A stretch of DNA of 64,000 nt from the NCBI GenBank assembly GCA_965220265.1, contig CBDCPM010000004.1, positions 4,216,001 through 4,280,000 of the forward strand, read 5' to 3'. Of this stretch, positions 18,292-25,881 are shown one piece after another; the first letter of the stretch is position 1; each line of letters starts with the position of its first letter. Source of the DNA: Bin87 sp965220265 (lineage in GTDB: Bacteria; Chloroflexota; Dehalococcoidia; Lucifugimonadales; UBA3495). The notes beneath the pieces are model-generated. The model searched no databases, was not told where the DNA came from, and saw only the letters and a program-made list of their open reading frames with translations. The position numbers were made by a program, and so were the translations under genes.

Positions 18292-19473
18292 CTAATCCCT
18301 CGCTAGGATGACGGTGCCGCCGCTGTGGCGGGAACCCAGGGCGCCGCCGGTACCGTGAGCCAGGGCGATCTGGCAATTGGGAACCTGGCGTCCGGTGCCG
18401 TCGAACTGATGGCGGAGTTGTCGAGTGGCTTCGAGGAGGAGGAAGAGACCACGCATCCCCGGATGGTTGGAGGACAGGCCGCCGCCGTCGGTGTTGATGG
18501 GTAGCGCGCCGCCGACCTTGAGGCGGCCTCCGCTGACGAATTCTCCGCCCTCGCCCTTCTTGCAGAACCCCAGGTCTTCTAGGGTCTCGACCACGGTAAT
18601 GGTGAAGGAGTCGTAGACCATGGCCATATCGATATCGTCGTGGGTCACGCCGGCCATTTCGAAGGCGCGCGGGGAGCTCTGGTGGGCGGCGATGTAGATC
18701 AGGTCGCGCTTGCCAGCGCCCTGGTGGGCGATGGCCTCGCCAGTTCCGAGGACCCAAACCGGAGTTTGGCGGCAGTTACGGGCGACCGCGGGCGAGGCGA
18801 CCACGACGGCTCCGCCGCCATCGGTGATGATGCAGCAGTCCATGAGGTGGAGCGGGTCGGAGATGACGCGGGAACCGACTACGTCCTCGACAGTGATCGG
18901 GTCGCGGAACAGCGCTTCGGGGTTCATGGAGGCGTGGTGGCGCATGGCCACGGAGACCTCGGCGAGTTGCTCGGCGGTGGTGCCGTAGAGGTGCATGTGC
19001 CGGCGGGCGATCATGGCGTAGAGGCCCACGGTGGTCATGCCGTAGAGTTCCTCGAAACTGTCGGGGGACGGCTCCAAGATGGGATGGCCGAAGCGCCCGA
19101 CGCCGCCAGTGCCGACGGACACACCGCCGGAACGTGCCAGGCTGCTGTAGGTGATGACGGCGACGTTGATGCGGCCGGCAGCGATGGCGGTGAGGGCGTG
19201 GGACAGATGGAACTCGAAGGAGCCGCCGCCAACGGTGGTGTTGTCCACGTAGCTGGGGTACATGTTGAGGTAGTCGGCCAGGTTCATGCCGCTGTTGCGG
19301 GCACTGCTGGAGGCGGTGAAGAGGCCGTCGACGTCGCTCTTGGACAGGCCGGCGTCAGCGAGGGCCTTGATGACGCTCTCGCCCTGGATCTGGAGTTCGC
19401 TCTTGTCGGGAGCGTAGCGGGTGACATGCTCGTGGATACCCACGATGGCGGCGGCGCGCCTGAGGTCAACCAT
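18292..19473 (-). CDS. Thiolase-like protein (SCP-x/BbsB type) lacking the nucleophilic Cys
   Basis: A 393-residue thiolase-fold protein. Its C-terminal half keeps NTDGGGLSSNHPGM and the LAHGTGGALGSRHSGG motif with the catalytic His. At the position of the usual nucleophile Cys it has TTVGGGSFEF, so the Cys is absent. Members paired with DUF35 proteins often act in lipid or aromatic acyl-CoA degradation, and some with altered nucleophiles act as non-catalytic subunits. It lies downstream of the brnTA pair and a CoA-transferase on the same strand, which suggests acyl-CoA metabolism. Confidence 0.88.
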   Translation of the reverse strand: MVDLRRAAAIVGIHEHVTRYAPDKSELQIQGESVIKALADAGLSKSDVDGLFTASSSARNSGMNLADYLNMYPSYVDNTTVGGGSFEFHLSHALTAIAAGRINVAVITYSSLARSGGVSVGTGGVGRFGHPILEPSPDSFEELYGMTTVGLYAMIARRHMHLYGTTAEQLAEVSVAMRHHASMNPEALFRDPITVEDVVGSRVISDPLHLMDCCIITDGGGAVVVASPAVARNCRQTPVWVLGTGEAIAHQGAGKRDLIYIAAHQSSPRAFEMAGVTHDDIDMAMVYDSFTITVVETLEDLGFCKKGEGGEFVSGGRLKVGGALPINTDGGGLSSNHPGMRGLFLLLEATRQLRHQFDGTGRQVPNCQIALAHGTGGALGSRHSGGTVILARD

Positions 19474-19551
19474 GGGAGAGGTACCTCCGTTGGGGATGGA
19501 TTTGGGTATTATGCCATAAGGGGCGGCGATGGGGATTGGAGCTCGTTTGGG

Positions 19552-19986
19552 TCAGGGGGCTGGGTGGTCGGTGTGGTTCGATGACGCCTGTGGCCGGCGG
19601 CCGGAGATGACTATGCGAAGGAAATCGTTGAGGCGAGACTTTTGCCAGTGGGGATCGAGGTGTTGGAAATATTCCACGATGTCGCTGTCCAGAATTACTT
19701 CCTCACGCATTTTGGTCACGGGAGGGCGGGGAGGCATAACTATTTTGCCGGCGCGGTGGGCCTCAACCCATTCCGGAAACACCTCGGACATAGGGCGGGC
19801 CTGGGCAAGCTCCTGGTCGGTCGGTACGGCCGCATCCGGGTCTTTGGCAATACCGACGTTGATGGCGGTTTCCTCACCGTACAAAGCCTCAACTTCCACA
19901 TAGGTCAAGTTGGCGACTTGTTCGTAAGGAGGAAGTGCGGCCCACTCTTCGGGCGACAGGCCGTTGGGCTGATAGCAACTATCCAT
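19552..19986 (-). CDS. brnA: BrnA-like antitoxin
   Basis: A 144-residue protein overlapping the 3' end of brnT by 8 nt. The C-terminal part, EEVILDSDIVEYFQHLDPHW followed by QKSRLNDFLRIVISG, resembles the ribbon-helix-helix segment of BrnA antitoxins, which bind DNA and neutralise BrnT. The N-terminal ~80 residues are longer than in typical BrnA and contain a Met/Pro-rich linker. Identification rests on this motif plus the partner gene. Confidence 0.72.
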   Translation of the reverse strand: MDSCYQPNGLSPEEWAALPPYEQVANLTYVEVEALYGEETAINVGIAKDPDAAVPTDQELAQARPMSEVFPEWVEAHRAGKIVMPPRPPVTKMREEVILDSDIVEYFQHLDPHWQKSRLNDFLRIVISGRRPQASSNHTDHPAP

Positions 19987-20239
19987 ATTTTGCTACCTCT
20001 CTGGGTCTGGCTCTGCGGAAGCTGATTATGCGCTTTACGTCGCCCCGTAACGTGAATACCACGGCGTGCAAATCGGCATCGAAATACCCGTATGCGATCC
20101 ACCTTGGCTCGCTGTAACGATCACTGGGTTGGACTATGGCCGCATCCCATTCAAACTGATGCATGTCCTTGAAATCCAACTTGTGCTGATCCAGATTGAT
20201 CCGACGCTTGGTTTCGTCCCATTCGTACTGTGGGTTCAT
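19979..20239 (-). CDS. brnT: BrnT-family ribonuclease toxin
   Basis: An 86-residue protein matching BrnT: YEWDETKRRINLDQHKLDF at the N-terminus, a central DRYSEPRWIAYGYFD, and the C-terminal KRIISFRRARPREVAKY. BrnT is a RelE-like RNase held inactive by BrnA. The ATG at 20239 is preferred over a TTG nine codons upstream because the family motif starts right after it. It lies downstream of a perfect hairpin that separates it from the CoA-transferase. Confidence 0.85.
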   Translation of the reverse strand: MNPQYEWDETKRRINLDQHKLDFKDMHQFEWDAAIVQPSDRYSEPRWIAYGYFDADLHAVVFTLRGDVKRIISFRRARPREVAKYG

Positions 20240-20270
20240 TGTAACTTCGGCCAGGGATGTGGGCAAAAGT

Positions 20271-20296
20271 TAGGGGCGAATGGTTATTCGCCCCTA
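20271..20296 (-). terminator. Perfect palindrome / intrinsic terminator after CoA-transferase
   Basis: An 11-bp perfect stem (TAGGGGCGAAT / ATTCGCCCCTA) with a 4-nt loop starts 26 nt past the CoA-transferase stop. On the minus strand it is followed by ACTTTTG. It likely ends the CoA-transferase transcript and insulates brnTA. The TAGGGGCGAAT palindrome is also of a type seen as a dispersed repeat in other environmental genomes. Confidence 0.65.
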
Positions 20297-20321
20297 CGGA
20301 TGCGCGTGGTGTGACCGGAGA

Positions 20322-21536
20322 TTAGCCGGGGACTTCGTCGTAGTGGTGGAAGGTGCCGATGACGTTGGCTTCGTACATGGACTGGACTTCATCCTCGGTG
20401 TAGTCGAGCATCCCGGTGAGGACGTCTTCGTTGTGCTCGCCGACTTGAGGGGTGGTGCCGACCACGGCAGGGGTGCGGCTGAAGTGCCAGAAGTCGCCGG
20501 AGACCGCGATGGACCCGGCCAACCAGTCGTCCACCTCAACCATGGCGCGACGCTCCCACGGATGTGGGTCGGCGGCGGCCTGGGCGATGGTGTTGACTGG
20601 TGCAGCCACCACGTCGTGGTGGGTGAAGTGAGCGATGGCTTCGTGCATGGTCATGTCGAGCATGAGGTCGCGCATGGCCTGGTTGACCAATTCGCCGTTG
20701 GCTCCGCGTTCGTGGCGGGTGGTGAACCGGGGGTCCTCCAGCCATTCGGGCTTGCCCAATGCGTTACAGACGCGATGCCAGTGGTGCTGGTCGCCGGCCG
20801 AAATGAGCACCCAGCCGTCCTTGCAGGGATAGGTGCCCGACGGAGGAGCCGCGGACTCGCCCCGCTTGGGCTCGATGCCCGCGCCGTGGTAAGCGGTGAT
20901 CGGGATCTCCGTGTAGCTGTAACCGGTGTCGGCCAGGCAGGCGTCGATGGTCTGACCAACGCCCGAGGTCTCACGCTCGTGGAGCGCGGCCAAGGTTCCG
21001 ATGGCAGCGTGGAGCGCAGTGGTCCGGTCGATGATGGGCACGCCGGCGCGGATGGGAGGCATCCCTTCTTCACCGGTCACCATGGCGATGCCGGACATGG
21101 TCTGGCCGATCGGGTCGTAGCCGATCTGTTCCCGGTAGGGGCCGAACTGACCATAGGCGGAAACGTTGACCATGATGATACGGGGGTTCAGTTCGTAGAG
21201 AACATCGTATCCGAAACCCATGGTGTCGATCGTGCCGGGGCGGAAGTTCTGCAGCAAGACGTCGGAGACCTTGACCAGCTTGCGGAGGACGTCCTTGCCC
21301 TGCTCCTTGCGGAGGTCGATGCTCAGGCTCTTCTTGCCGCTGTTGTACTGGACCCAGTAGGCGGACTGCTTGCGGACCCAGGGAGCGTGGTAGCGGGTCT
21401 CCTCGCCGCCGAGGCGTTCCACCTTGATTACTTCGGCGCCCAAACGGGCCAATACCTGGGCGCAACGGGGGCCGGCCTGATGGCGCCCCAAGTCGATGAC
21501 GCGTATTCCGTCCAGAGGGCCTTTAACTTCTGGCAT
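20322..21536 (-). CDS. CaiB/BaiF family III CoA-transferase
   Basis: A 404-residue family III CoA-transferase, which moves CoA between carboxylic acids through an aspartyl-CoA thioester. Seen are the N-terminal GIRVIDLGRHQAGPRCAQ, LARLGAEVIKVERLGG and KSLSIDLRKEQGKDVL. The probable catalytic Asp is in AGVPIIDRTTALHAAIG. Length and order are typical. An AGGAG site precedes the ATG. The acyl substrate cannot be called. Its neighbours brnTA, thiolase-like and DUF35 genes share the strand. Confidence 0.92.
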   Translation of the reverse strand: MPEVKGPLDGIRVIDLGRHQAGPRCAQVLARLGAEVIKVERLGGEETRYHAPWVRKQSAYWVQYNSGKKSLSIDLRKEQGKDVLRKLVKVSDVLLQNFRPGTIDTMGFGYDVLYELNPRIIMVNVSAYGQFGPYREQIGYDPIGQTMSGIAMVTGEEGMPPIRAGVPIIDRTTALHAAIGTLAALHERETSGVGQTIDACLADTGYSYTEIPITAYHGAGIEPKRGESAAPPSGTYPCKDGWVLISAGDQHHWHRVCNALGKPEWLEDPRFTTRHERGANGELVNQAMRDLMLDMTMHEAIAHFTHHDVVAAPVNTIAQAAADPHPWERRAMVEVDDWLAGSIAVSGDFWHFSRTPAVVGTTPQVGEHNEDVLTGMLDYTEDEVQSMYEANVIGTFHHYDEVPG

Positions 21537-21770
21537 AACAGATTCTCCTCAGTCGAATGCGTAAATCGGGTTACGAATGAAGTTGCGCCATTCTACGCCG
21601 GCAGGCTTTATTGGGCAAGAGAACCCGCGTCGGACGGTATGGGCGGTTGGGCAAACATCGATGCGTGACAGAGTGGTGCGCCGCACGGACATCAAGCGAA
21701 CCGGTCGGTCCCGTGCTAGCGGATTGGCCCGTCGGGCAGGCCAAACCGTGCCCGGAACAGATTTGAAACA

Positions 21771-21905
21771 TTTTCACAATTTGTTCACGAATATCGGGCT
21801 AGTTTTCACTTGATTTTCACACTCGGCTGCTAATCTGGAAACACGAATGAGGACGAGGCCACGCGGGGTTGCCGACACCGAAAAGGGAAGCCTCCCCGCT
21901 CGTCC
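21771..21905 (+). promoter_or_regulatory. Operator-promoter array A with leader hairpin
   Basis: Four TTCAC units start at 21773, 21784, 21805 and 21816, so spacing is 11, 21 and 11 bp. Each is part of a TTTTCAC or TGTTCAC heptamer. A TAATCT -10 box lies at 21831-21836, with no separate -35. This resembles PhoB/PhoP-type response-regulator boxes replacing the -35. A GC-rich hairpin follows (GGACGA...TCGTCC around GCGGGG...CCCCGC, 21851-21905), presumably at the 5' end of the transcript. Confidence 0.7.
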
Positions 21906-21939
21906 ACAGATGAATCACAAAAGAGGAGAAGACGGCATC

Positions 21940-22059
21940 ATGGTCGCAACGAAAATCAGAACCGGCAGACGTAACTGGAAGCGGCACGTCTTGACCATCG
22001 CGATAACCGCGTTGCCCGTGGCCATTCTGGGGCCGGTACTGATCCTATCGGCGGGATAA
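21940..22059 (+). CDS. 39-residue membrane peptide (module A)
   Basis: The ORF starts with ATG about 12 nt after AGAGGAG. It has a basic N-terminus with eight Lys/Arg/His in the first 16 residues (KIRTGRRNWKRH), then one hydrophobic segment LTIAITALPVAILGPVLIL, and ends in SAG. It looks like a single-pass membrane peptide or an uncleaved signal. The same frame stays open for 34 more codons after the TAA, ending at TAG 22162, so the gene may once have been longer. It lies under array A. Function is unknown; compare the ORF at 23365. Confidence 0.62.
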   Translation: MVATKIRTGRRNWKRHVLTIAITALPVAILGPVLILSAG

Positions 22060-22304
22060 CAAGACCGCGGCGCGACACCAGGAGGGACATCGCCGGATAG
22101 CGGTGGAAGAGGTCCAAATCGGGCCGGAAACAAGAACAAGCCGGTGGCTCTGATGGCGCCATAGAGCCTAGATCAGGGCCCTACCACATTACAGCAACGA
22201 CGGGCGTGAATAAGCGCCGCAACATCAACACAAGCCCAGGGTTCCGCAGCAGATAGCTAAGGGGCCAGGATAACCAAATAATCCGCATAGGCGCGCCTCA
22301 GGCG
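22060..22304 (+). other. Non-coding stretch of module A
   Basis: It holds the 34-codon open continuation after the module A ORF (to 22164) and then sequence without a good ORF. Just before the terminator, the TAACCAA...GCATA segment resembles the one at the end of module B (about 25647-25670). No known riboswitch signature was recognised. Confidence 0.45.
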
Positions 22305-22334
22305 GGGCCAGTGGGCGATAACGCTCGCTGGCCC
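22305..22334 (+). terminator. Terminator hairpin of module A
   Basis: GGGCCAGTGGGCG and CGCTCGCTGGCCC form a 13-bp stem (two G-T pairs) with an ATAA loop, followed by TTTCTC. It resembles the hairpin at 25678-25709 in module B. Confidence 0.75.
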
Positions 22335-22970
22335 TTTCTCACGTCGAAGAGGTCCAGTGTTCCTCGCGAAACGGGAGAGAGATTGGGGCGCAGACATCAG
22401 GACGACCCAACGCAGCCCAACCCCAAAGGGCCAGCGAGCAAGCCGGACATGGTCAGCTCAGCGGCGGCAGAGAACCCGCCGAGCTTGACAAACCTTGAAC
22501 CGACCAACTCGGGACGGTCTACGTTGGCAGAGGAATGCGCTGCGCATCCAGCCCGCCCCACAGGAGCGCGAGAGCGGTTACGTAGTGGTCGCGGGCGGCG
22601 TACGGCCTAACGATTGGATCAGAGACCTGGCTGAGGTGTGTCGAAGGGTTTGACCCGTCTGCCCGCTGGACGGCCGGCGCCTCCACATGTGTCCAGAGTA
22701 TTGGATGCGGAAATGGTGGAAAGGAGGGCTCCGCCCTTACCCGACCCAGTTTGTCATGCGAAGAGCGTAGCGACGCGGCAATCCCGCCGCTTGCACGACG
22801 TCTACTCAGCCGACGAGATTGCCACGCTTCGCTCGCAATGACATGGGGAAGGGCGCTCGGAACGGCAACGGACAGAGCACTCGCAGTCACAAGCGACGGG
22901 GCGCTCGCAATGACAGTTTAAACGCGAGTGGGTATGCGTCAGGGGCTGAGCCCACGTTCCGCAATAAGAC
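22335..22970. other. Spacer between modules A and B
   Basis: Several short open frames exist, but none has both a ribosome site and a convincing protein. The only structured feature is repeat copy 3 and its partial duplicates. A fragment GGGCCAGCGAGC near 22429 echoes the module A terminator arm and may be a remnant. Confidence 0.5.
22753..22943. repeat. Dispersed palindromic repeat, copy 3, with partial duplicate
   Basis: The main copy runs 22753-22843, with arms TCATGCGAAGAGCGTAGCG and CGAGATTGCCACGCTTCG plus GCTCGCAATGACA. Two shorter echoes follow, one ending GGCGCTCGCAATGACAG, then AAACGCGAGTGGGTATGCG, the outer arm also seen beside copy 4. The end looks partly duplicated or eroded. Confidence 0.75.
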
Positions 22971-23102
22971 TTGCACGTTATGTACACACAAACGCACCGG
23001 ATCTTCACTTGGTTTTCACAATTGATTGGTAACATCCATACATGGACGGGGACGAGGCAGGGTCGGGGTCGCCGGGCAGGCGCGGTATCGCCCGGCCCCG
23101 TC
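22971..23102 (+). promoter_or_regulatory. Operator-promoter array B with leader hairpin
   Basis: Half-sites TGCAC (22972), TACAC (22983), TTCAC (23004) and TTCAC (23015) repeat the 11, 21, 11 bp spacing of array A. A TAACAT -10 box at 23030-23035 sits exactly 15 bp from the last unit, as in array A. A hairpin follows (GACGGGG...CCCCGTC with inner GCCGGGC...GCCCGGC, 23045-23102). The match in geometry to array A is closer than the match in sequence. Confidence 0.68.
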
Positions 23103-23272
23103 TATATTTGACGAAATGCGCAACGCACAGCCATCACCACCACCATACCGGCGACACTTGGGACGAAAACGGGCGCAATCGGAGACCGACATATTCATCA
23201 AGAGAGGTGCGCGCCGCTGGACCGCGGGATAACTTTGCCTTACTGGCAGGCAGGCGATAACTCGGGTGGAAG

Positions 23273-23302
23273 TTCCAAGTATCGCTCATAATGATATATA
23301 AT
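23273..23302 (+). promoter_or_regulatory. Second promoter before the module B ORF
   Basis: A perfect TATAAT lies at 23297-23302 in an AT-rich patch, with a weak TTCCAA -35 18 bp upstream. It is 63 nt before the start of the module B ORF and could drive it separately from array B. Confidence 0.5.
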
Positions 23303-23470
23303 ATTCCCATAACGGATTGAGGGTTGTAACGAGGCCAGCATGATAACTAATCGAGGAGGTGACCATGAGTGCGCCGAGCATACGCAACAGCAGGATGCAA
23401 GCGCAGGCGACCAGAGGACGCAAGGGACTGTGGGTGTTGGCGTTGACCGCGATTGTGCTCGTTACCTTAA

Positions 23471-25179
23471 CCCCAATCCACCGAAAGGATGAGGGTGTCG
23501 GCGTACTAACGGGGTAAGAAAGTGCTCCCGGCTTCGGGGATAATGGTTTCAGAAAGACGAAACCATCCCCAGACCAGGAGCACCCAAAAGATGCTACCAC
23601 GCGAGCAGCCCGACCGCATCCAAATTGCCTTTGATGATCAGCGCCTGGTGGCCAATGCGGGGCTGCTTTTGCCCATCACCCTGGCCCATCACCTGGGGCT
23701 GGGAGAGTTGGTGGACCGCCACGTTCACCTGGGAGATGCGCCAGGTCGCGCCAATGCCGGCGACAAGATGCTGACCCTGGTGGCGTCGGCGCTGGCCGGT
23801 GGCGACTGCATTGACGACGCCGACGTGTTGCGCGCTGGCGAGACCGAGCGGGTGCTGGGCTGCGTAGTCAAGGCGCCGTCCACGCTGGGTACGTTTCTGC
23901 GGAGTTTCCGGTGGGGCCACACGCGCCAGTTGGATCGGGTGAGCCGTGAGGTGCTGGCTCAAGCTTGGGCCTTCGGCGCCGGTCCAGGAGACGAGCCGCT
24001 GACCATTGATCTCGATTCCACCATCTGCGAGACCTACGGTCTGAGCAAGGAGGGTGCGCGCCATCACGGCTACACCGGCCAGCGGGGCTATCACCCGCTC
24101 CTCGCCGTGGCCGAGGGCACCGGAGAGGTGCTGATGTGTCGATTGCGAAAGGGTCGGGCCAACACCGCCCGCGGCGCCGCCAACTTCCTGCGCGAAACGG
24201 TGAGCCGAGTGCGCCATGCCGGAGCCACTGGATTGCTCACCATGCGGGCGGACAGCGGCTTCTACACCCACGACATGGTGGCCGCCTGCCGCGATAAGAA
24301 GGTACGTTACTCCATCACCGTTCGCCAGCACCCCCAACTGCGCAATCTCATTGACGCCATACCCGAGGCAGACTGGACGCCCATCCCCTACTGGATGGAG
24401 GGCGGCGCCGACGTGGCCGAGACCATCTATACTCCCTTTGCCAGTGAGCCCGATGCGGTACCGGTGAGGCTCATCGTCCGGCGAGTGGAGCCCACCCCCA
24501 GCTCCCAGCTGGCCCTCATCGCCAACTACAGCTATCACGCCTTCATCACCGACCGTGAAGGCGACACCCTGGAACTGGAAGCTGACCATCGCCGCCACGC
24601 CGAGATCGAGAACGCCATCCGCGACCTGAAGTACGGCGTGGGCCTCAACCATCTCCCCTCAGGACGCTTCGCCGCCAACGCCGCCTGGTTGGCGGTGCAA
24701 GTAATCGCCCACAATCTGGTGCGCTGGACCACGCGCATCGGGCTGGGTGAGCCGATGGCAACCACCAAAACCCTCCGGTGGCGCTTCTTCTCCCTGGCCG
24801 GACGCATCACCCGCAAGGCGCGACGCCTCACCCTGCATCTGCCACAGGGCTGGCCTTGGCGAAACCAATTCAGCAGCGCTCTGGCTCGATTGCGAGCCCT
24901 GCCGCTCCCTTCCTGATCGCCCTACGGCTTCTGACCATCCACCAGCATCCCCGATAGCCGCCTCCACCCGCGCCAGGCCGGCTTCCGGCGTCTCCTGCTG
25001 ACTGCTGGCTACCGATCTTGCCTGCCGCCAGCGCTGCGGGCCGTCAGAAATCACCTTCGCGCGATACTCGCACCCCGCACCCGTCCACATCCATCAGGAT
25101 CAAGTCCCCGTAGTCTCATTCCCGGCCCTCCCATCCCTGCTCCAACCCCCGTGTCCGCATCCCATCGGTGGATTCGGGC
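23471..25179 (+). mobile_element. IS1380-family insertion sequence (1709 bp)
   Basis: The element is bounded by TTAA on both sides (23467-23470 and 25180-25183), read as a 4-bp target duplication. Imperfect terminal inverted repeats of about 20 bp were found by eye: CCCCAATCCACCGAAAGGAT on the left, and GCCCGAATCCACCGATGGGA as the reverse complement of the right end. It carries one transposase gene. A long imperfect palindrome (23522-23583: GTGCTCC...GGAGCAC enclosing GGGGAT...ATCCCC) precedes the transposase start. TTAA targets are reported for IS1380 relatives and piggyBac. Confidence 0.88.
23591..24916 (+). CDS. IS1380-family transposase
   Basis: A 441-residue DDE transposase. The N-terminal region (NAGLLLPITLAHHLGLGELV) and the catalytic segments TIDLDSTICETYG (first Asp), LTMRADSGFY (second Asp) and AEIENAIRDLKYG (Glu) fit the family, and length is normal. 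The frame is intact, so the element may be active. The ATG at 23591 follows the long hairpin, which could limit read-through translation from outside promoters. Confidence 0.93.
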   Translation: MLPREQPDRIQIAFDDQRLVANAGLLLPITLAHHLGLGELVDRHVHLGDAPGRANAGDKMLTLVASALAGGDCIDDADVLRAGETERVLGCVVKAPSTLGTFLRSFRWGHTRQLDRVSREVLAQAWAFGAGPGDEPLTIDLDSTICETYGLSKEGARHHGYTGQRGYHPLLAVAEGTGEVLMCRLRKGRANTARGAANFLRETVSRVRHAGATGLLTMRADSGFYTHDMVAACRDKKVRYSITVRQHPQLRNLIDAIPEADWTPIPYWMEGGADVAETIYTPFASEPDAVPVRLIVRRVEPTPSSQLALIANYSYHAFITDREGDTLELEADHRRHAEIENAIRDLKYGVGLNHLPSGRFAANAAWLAVQVIAHNLVRWTTRIGLGEPMATTKTLRWRFFSLAGRITRKARRLTLHLPQGWPWRNQFSSALARLRALPLPS

Positions 25180-25374
25180 TTAATGAGCCTGATGATCGCG
25201 TCGGCGGATCAGATCCCCTACGGGGCGACGCAGGTTTGGTCCGCGGAACCAGCAGCAGGGATATACGCGGAGACATCATCCCTGCTGGGGAGCCCTCTCA
25301 TTGGCGGCAGCACTTACGGGCAGGATACGGGAAGCCTCCCCACCGCCACACTGATACACGTTGGAGCGCGATAA

Positions 25375-25677
25375 ACCAGCGAAGGCCAACGCATACTGAT
25401 GGCCACAACACCGGACCGAACCATTGGAGGTACCCAGCGATATCAATTCAGCACAATCGGAACCACCAACCCATAGCCCATAGATTGGAGGAGTCCGATA
25501 GGACTGATCGCGGGCATGGCCCACGCTACACAAACTGGATTGGGGGAGAGGGTTACGGGCGGACCGAGGGCATGGCCATATCGACGGAGACGATAACTCA
25601 TTATCCGGCCTGAGGTCCGCGGCGTCGGAAGACGCCACCGCAAATAACCAATCGAATTCGGCGCATAAGCCGACCCA
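25375..25677 (+). other. Non-coding 3' part of module B
   Basis: Short frames only; no protein is convincing. The stretch is purine-rich with several GGAG words but no matching start and ORF. Its last 30 bases (TAACCAA...GCGCATAAGCC) parallel the end of module A. Confidence 0.45.
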
Positions 25678-25709
25678 GGGGCCAGCGGATAATGACGTCC
25701 GTTGGCCCC
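25678..25709 (+). terminator. Terminator-like hairpin of module B
   Basis: GGGGCCAGCGGA and TCCGTTGGCCCC form a stem with one G-T pair and a loop of eight. No strong T-run follows (ATATCTTGA). It is related in sequence to the module A hairpin. Confidence 0.6.
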
Positions 25710-25881
25710 ATATCTTGACTGCAGTCACTGCAGGGACGGCAGCACTCGCACGGGAGCACCCCGTGGCAGACAGGCCTGAATGGCAAAGCCAGATAACCGG
25801 TTGGTACGCAGAGCTAAGCAGAGGAGCCGAATAATGGTCTAACGGTGCAGGGCGCGGGGGTGTTGCATTTGGGACGCCGTC

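Larger units (their letters stand above)
23365..25374 (+). pseudogene. 98-residue small secreted/membrane protein gene split by an IS1380 element (module B)
   Basis: A very strong GAGGAGGTGACC ribosome site precedes the ATG at 23365. Codons 1-35 run to TTA at 23467; the IS lies from there to 25179. After the second TTAA the frame continues at 25183 for 63 residues to TAA at 25374. Collapsing TTAA-IS-TTAA to one TTAA joins both parts in frame, giving 98 residues. The protein has a basic N-terminus (TRGRKG), a hydrophobic segment of about 25 residues spanning the insertion, a possible signal-peptidase site after IASA, and a Gly/Ser/Thr-rich tail. As it stands the 5' part reads into the IS and encodes 50 residues, stopping at 23517. 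Function is unknown. Confidence 0.7.

Noticed and set aside
20280..21668. 462-codon plus-strand open frame
   Set aside because: It lies antisense to the CoA-transferase and has no domain; it is a codon-bias shadow.
25200..25380. Cobalamin-type riboswitch (GGGAAGCC and GCCAC words)
   Set aside because: The words occur in the wrong order, and the segment is in frame with the interrupted small-protein gene.
25236..25613. 125-codon His/Arg-rich ORF after the IS
   Set aside because: It overlaps the restored module B frame out of phase, lacks a ribosome site and resembles no protein.
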